This document shows, piece after piece, positions 62,857 through 64,000 of a stretch of DNA of 64,000 nucleotides. Position numbers and translations under genes: made by a program. Source of the DNA: Phialophora verrucosa (Eukaryota > Ascomycota > Eurotiomycetes > Chaetothyriales > Herpotrichiellaceae); NCBI GenBank assembly GCA_002099365.1, contig MSED01000001.1, positions 3,534,001-3,598,000 on the forward strand. The letters are read 5' to 3'. The notes beneath the pieces were generated by a model. The model had not been told where the DNA came from, made no database searches, and worked only from the letters and a program-made list of their open reading frames with translations. Positions within the stretch are counted from its first letter, which is position 1, and every line of letters begins with the position of its first letter.

Positions 62857-64000
62857 TCACCCAGACGCAGATATAGGCTTTGTTTGAGACGAAATGCGCC
62901 TCGCTCGTGTCTCACGCTGTGGTAAGGCTGATGAGAGTGGCGATTGCGGTACCTCAATGACAGTAACTGTGGCCATGGACGTGCGCTTGACATGGCTAGT
63001 ACGACGACCTTTGTGACGGTCAACGGTAACGGCCACACGTTGCTTTCCTGAAGCTGTATTATCTAGGAGAGATCGCTGATCGCCATCATCACTATCATCG
63101 CTGCTTGAAAGCGCAATAATAATCTTGCCCGTGCCGGTTACTGCCTCCTTGATTGACTCGGTGTGTGGTTTTGGTGAGCTGGGCAAGCAGAGAGGTGACT
63201 TCGGTGACTTGCCTCTCCTGCTCATCGGGGATACTGCTTTCACTGGCTTGCCCTTTCTGCGGGCAGACACCGCCTTCGAGCTGGTGTCGAGGCTTGCTCT
63301 TGATTCTTCGTCCTCACTGGTCCCATTCTGAGGTCCACCGTCTGAAACGGGGTCCGAATCACCCTCACGCTCACAGTCTGATTCTGCAGAAGACAAGTCG
63401 GTTTCATATTCCATAACGTCGTCGTCAACAGCATCACTTTCATGCTGTTGCTTCTTTTTGCCCTGTTTCCTCGCGACAGACGCTTTGGGACGCGCGATTG
63501 TCTCCAGAGTAGACAAATTATGCTGATCGACTGGAGGCGATGGTAGTTGCAACGGTGATATAGCGTCAGTGGGAACCTCACTAGCATCTATACATTCAGC
63601 AGGCCGATCTGGACCATTCTCGCAGCCGTTGCCGCTATACTTCTTGTTGCTGGCCGAAGCTGTGTTAGTACTGGACCCAGACGGTAAGCTTGTTGGAGTC
63701 GCCTGTAACGAAGTAGAGCGACTCGCTTGTTGCGAGACTCTTTTCTTTGAGCCGCGTTTGTGCGCAGGTTTTGGCCTTGAAGGCGTGGATCGATCTTCGT
63801 TCGAGGAATCGTCATCTTGGACGGCTAAAGGTGTATCAGGAGGCGGTAAAGGCGAGGACGAAGTGGGTCTCTGTATGTTGGATCCTTCTAGGAAGAGTCT
63901 TCGACGTGATCTCCGACCACCTGAGCCATCCGACAACGACAACTCATTACGAAATCGATCCGGAGACGGCGTCAGGTATGCCGACCGACCTTCAGAAGCC
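62857..64000 (-). CDS. disordered Ser/Arg-rich protein, 5' partial
   Basis: A continuous minus-strand frame runs off the right edge, so the N terminus is outside. The visible 380 residues are low-complexity: Ser, Pro, Arg, Lys and acidic runs (ALSSSDDSDDGDQ, DSDPVSDGG), with many basic clusters (GGRRSRRRLF, ARRKGKPVKA, SRRGKSPKSP) of the kind targeted by proline-directed kinases, and no visible globular domain. SPDRFR and TPSPDRFR lie at the edge. This suggests a nuclear or chromatin/cytoskeletal scaffold, but I do not recognise it. The upstream start cannot be given. The long open frame with consistent composition supports a real gene; introns beyond the edge are possible. Confidence 0.7.
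   Translation of the reverse strand, partial: ASEGRSAYLTPSPDRFRNELSLSDGSGGRRSRRRLFLEGSNIQRPTSSSPLPPPDTPLAVQDDDSSNEDRSTPSRPKPAHKRGSKKRVSQQASRSTSLQATPTSLPSGSSTNTASASNKKYSGNGCENGPDRPAECIDASEVPTDAISPLQLPSPPVDQHNLSTLETIARPKASVARKQGKKKQQHESDAVDDDVMEYETDLSSAESDCEREGDSDPVSDGGPQNGTSEDEESRASLDTSSKAVSARRKGKPVKAVSPMSRRGKSPKSPLCLPSSPKPHTESIKEAVTGTGKIIIALSSSDDSDDGDQRSLLDNTASGKQRVAVTVDRHKGRRTSHVKRTSMATVTVIEVPQSPLSSALPQRETRARRISSQTKPISASG

Noticed and set aside
1..64000. CRISPR arrays, rRNA, insertion sequences, large inverted repeats
   Set aside because: None seen; only simple repeats and the short palindrome.

Overview
The window is nuclear DNA from a filamentous ascomycete (Pezizomycotina). The evidence is short GT-AG introns, mostly 45-75 nt, often with CTAAC-type branch sites; fungal families such as Zn2Cys6 regulators, LaeA-like methyltransferases and CYP504-like P450s; and ATP-citrate lyase split into two genes. 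Eurotiomycetes, perhaps Chaetothyriales, is my guess from gene style and the recurring ACTCCGTA motif; it is not demonstrated. I spliced genes by eye, requiring consensus splice sites and frame continuity, so several models join pieces that look like separate short frames.

Left part (0-13 kb): a Baeyer-Villiger monooxygenase cut by the window edge, a Gly/Gln-rich glycine-zipper protein, an amidase, a cysteine-rich single-pass membrane protein, then the head-to-head pair ACL1 (minus) and ACL2 (plus), which together make cytosolic acetyl-CoA from citrate. Middle (13-43 kb) is mostly housekeeping: DNA polymerase delta subunit 4, a membrane-associated SDR, a GFA-type zinc protein, a CYP504-like P450, a HAD phosphatase facing mitochondrial She9/Mdm33, the Rieske protein of complex III, a Dpb3-like histone-fold subunit facing a CLC Cl-/H+ exchanger, a G-patch protein, Sec1 facing Suv3, a 90-residue conserved-looking protein facing the spliceosomal helicase Prp22, and a basic CCDC137-like protein.

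Right part (43-64 kb) is looser and more accessory: an aldo-keto reductase, a LaeA-like methyltransferase with a cryptic in-frame intron, a phytanoyl-CoA-dioxygenase-type oxygenase, an APC permease and a regulator carrying two Zn2Cys6 domains in tandem. This could be a small catabolic or metabolite locus without a PKS/NRPS backbone. Next come a confusing 1.6-kb zone with unrecognised reading frames on both strands (55.8-57.4 kb), a catalase, a DUF7053-like small protein, and a disordered Ser-rich protein running off the right edge.

The most noteworthy observations are the tandem Zn2Cys6 regulator with its neighbours, the overlapping reading frames at 55.8-57.4 kb, the recurring ACTCCGTACGGAGT palindrome, and the 54-nt intron hidden inside an open frame. 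I found no CRISPR array, rRNA, tRNA or clear transposon.
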